Origin: an uncultured Lachnospiraceae bacterium
Lineage (GTDB): Bacteria; Bacillota; Clostridia; Lachnospirales; Lachnospiraceae
NCBI GenBank assembly: GCA_910588565.1
Contig: CAJUPF010000068.1
Span: forward strand, 1-15,481
Length of the DNA: 15,481 nt
Direction of reading: 5' to 3'
A program made the position numbers and the translations under genes. A model generated the notes under the pieces. That model was not told the DNA's origin, made no database searches, and worked only from the letters and a program-made list of their open reading frames with translations. This document shows, one piece after another, positions 15,444 through 15,481 of this stretch; the first letter of the stretch is position 1, and every line of letters begins with the position of its first letter.

Positions 15444-15480
15444 AAATATCAGTGATTAAATTGCTAATGGTATCCCAGCA
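15444..15480 (-). other. Open frame entering from the right edge, possibly the displaced 5' part of the S8 protease gene
   Basis: On the minus strand the frame starting at 15480 reads C-W-D-T-I-S-N-L-I-T-D-I and stops at TAA (15446-15444). One added T in the short T run beside that stop would join it to the protease frame, giving ...ITDILSNAVLETKK. Twelve open codons are common by chance, so this is only suggestive. It could equally be the end of another gene or non-coding. Confidence 0.2.
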
Positions 15481-15481
15481 T

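Overview
The window comes from a low-to-moderate GC Firmicute of the class Clostridia. Protein style and gene order (mutS-mutL-miaA-methionine gamma-lyase-like, then radC-mreBCD-PBP2) suggest Lachnospiraceae or a close relative. That placement rests on recognising the families, not on a search. All ten recognisable genes lie on the minus strand, so transcription runs from high to low coordinates. The densely packed core shows no sign of mobile DNA.

In the direction of transcription, the right end (15481 to about 13455) holds a subtilisin-like S8 protease with an unusual C-terminal domain containing H-x3-D-x3-H. It closes with a strong intrinsic terminator, and its 5' boundary is unclear. Next is a purine nucleoside phosphorylase gene (13381-12560) with its own promoter and a weak terminator. 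The region 12559-12256 carries a good promoter candidate and a 52-bp tandem repeat array, which together would form a long leader for mutS. Then follow mutS, mutL, miaA and a PLP-dependent methionine gamma-lyase-like gene (12255-5319), closely spaced or overlapping by ATGA junctions. The final block is radC, mreB, mreC, mreD and a class B penicillin-binding protein (5220-1). It has a candidate promoter at the end of the lyase gene, and the PBP runs off the left edge just after its active-site serine.

Functionally there are three themes. MutS and MutL form a methyl-independent mismatch repair pair, because MutL carries the endonuclease motif. They are transcribed with tRNA modification (MiaA) and sulfur amino-acid chemistry. 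RadC and MreBCD-PBP2 form the conserved cell-elongation cluster, with MreB scaffolding a MreC/MreD/PBP2 wall-synthesis complex. PNP is purine salvage.

The most interesting points are the tandem repeat in the presumed mutS leader, the subtilase joined to a phospholipase-C-like metal-site domain, and the broken or displaced start of that protease. I found no clear evidence of a wholly new multi-gene system; most of the window is a conserved housekeeping neighbourhood.
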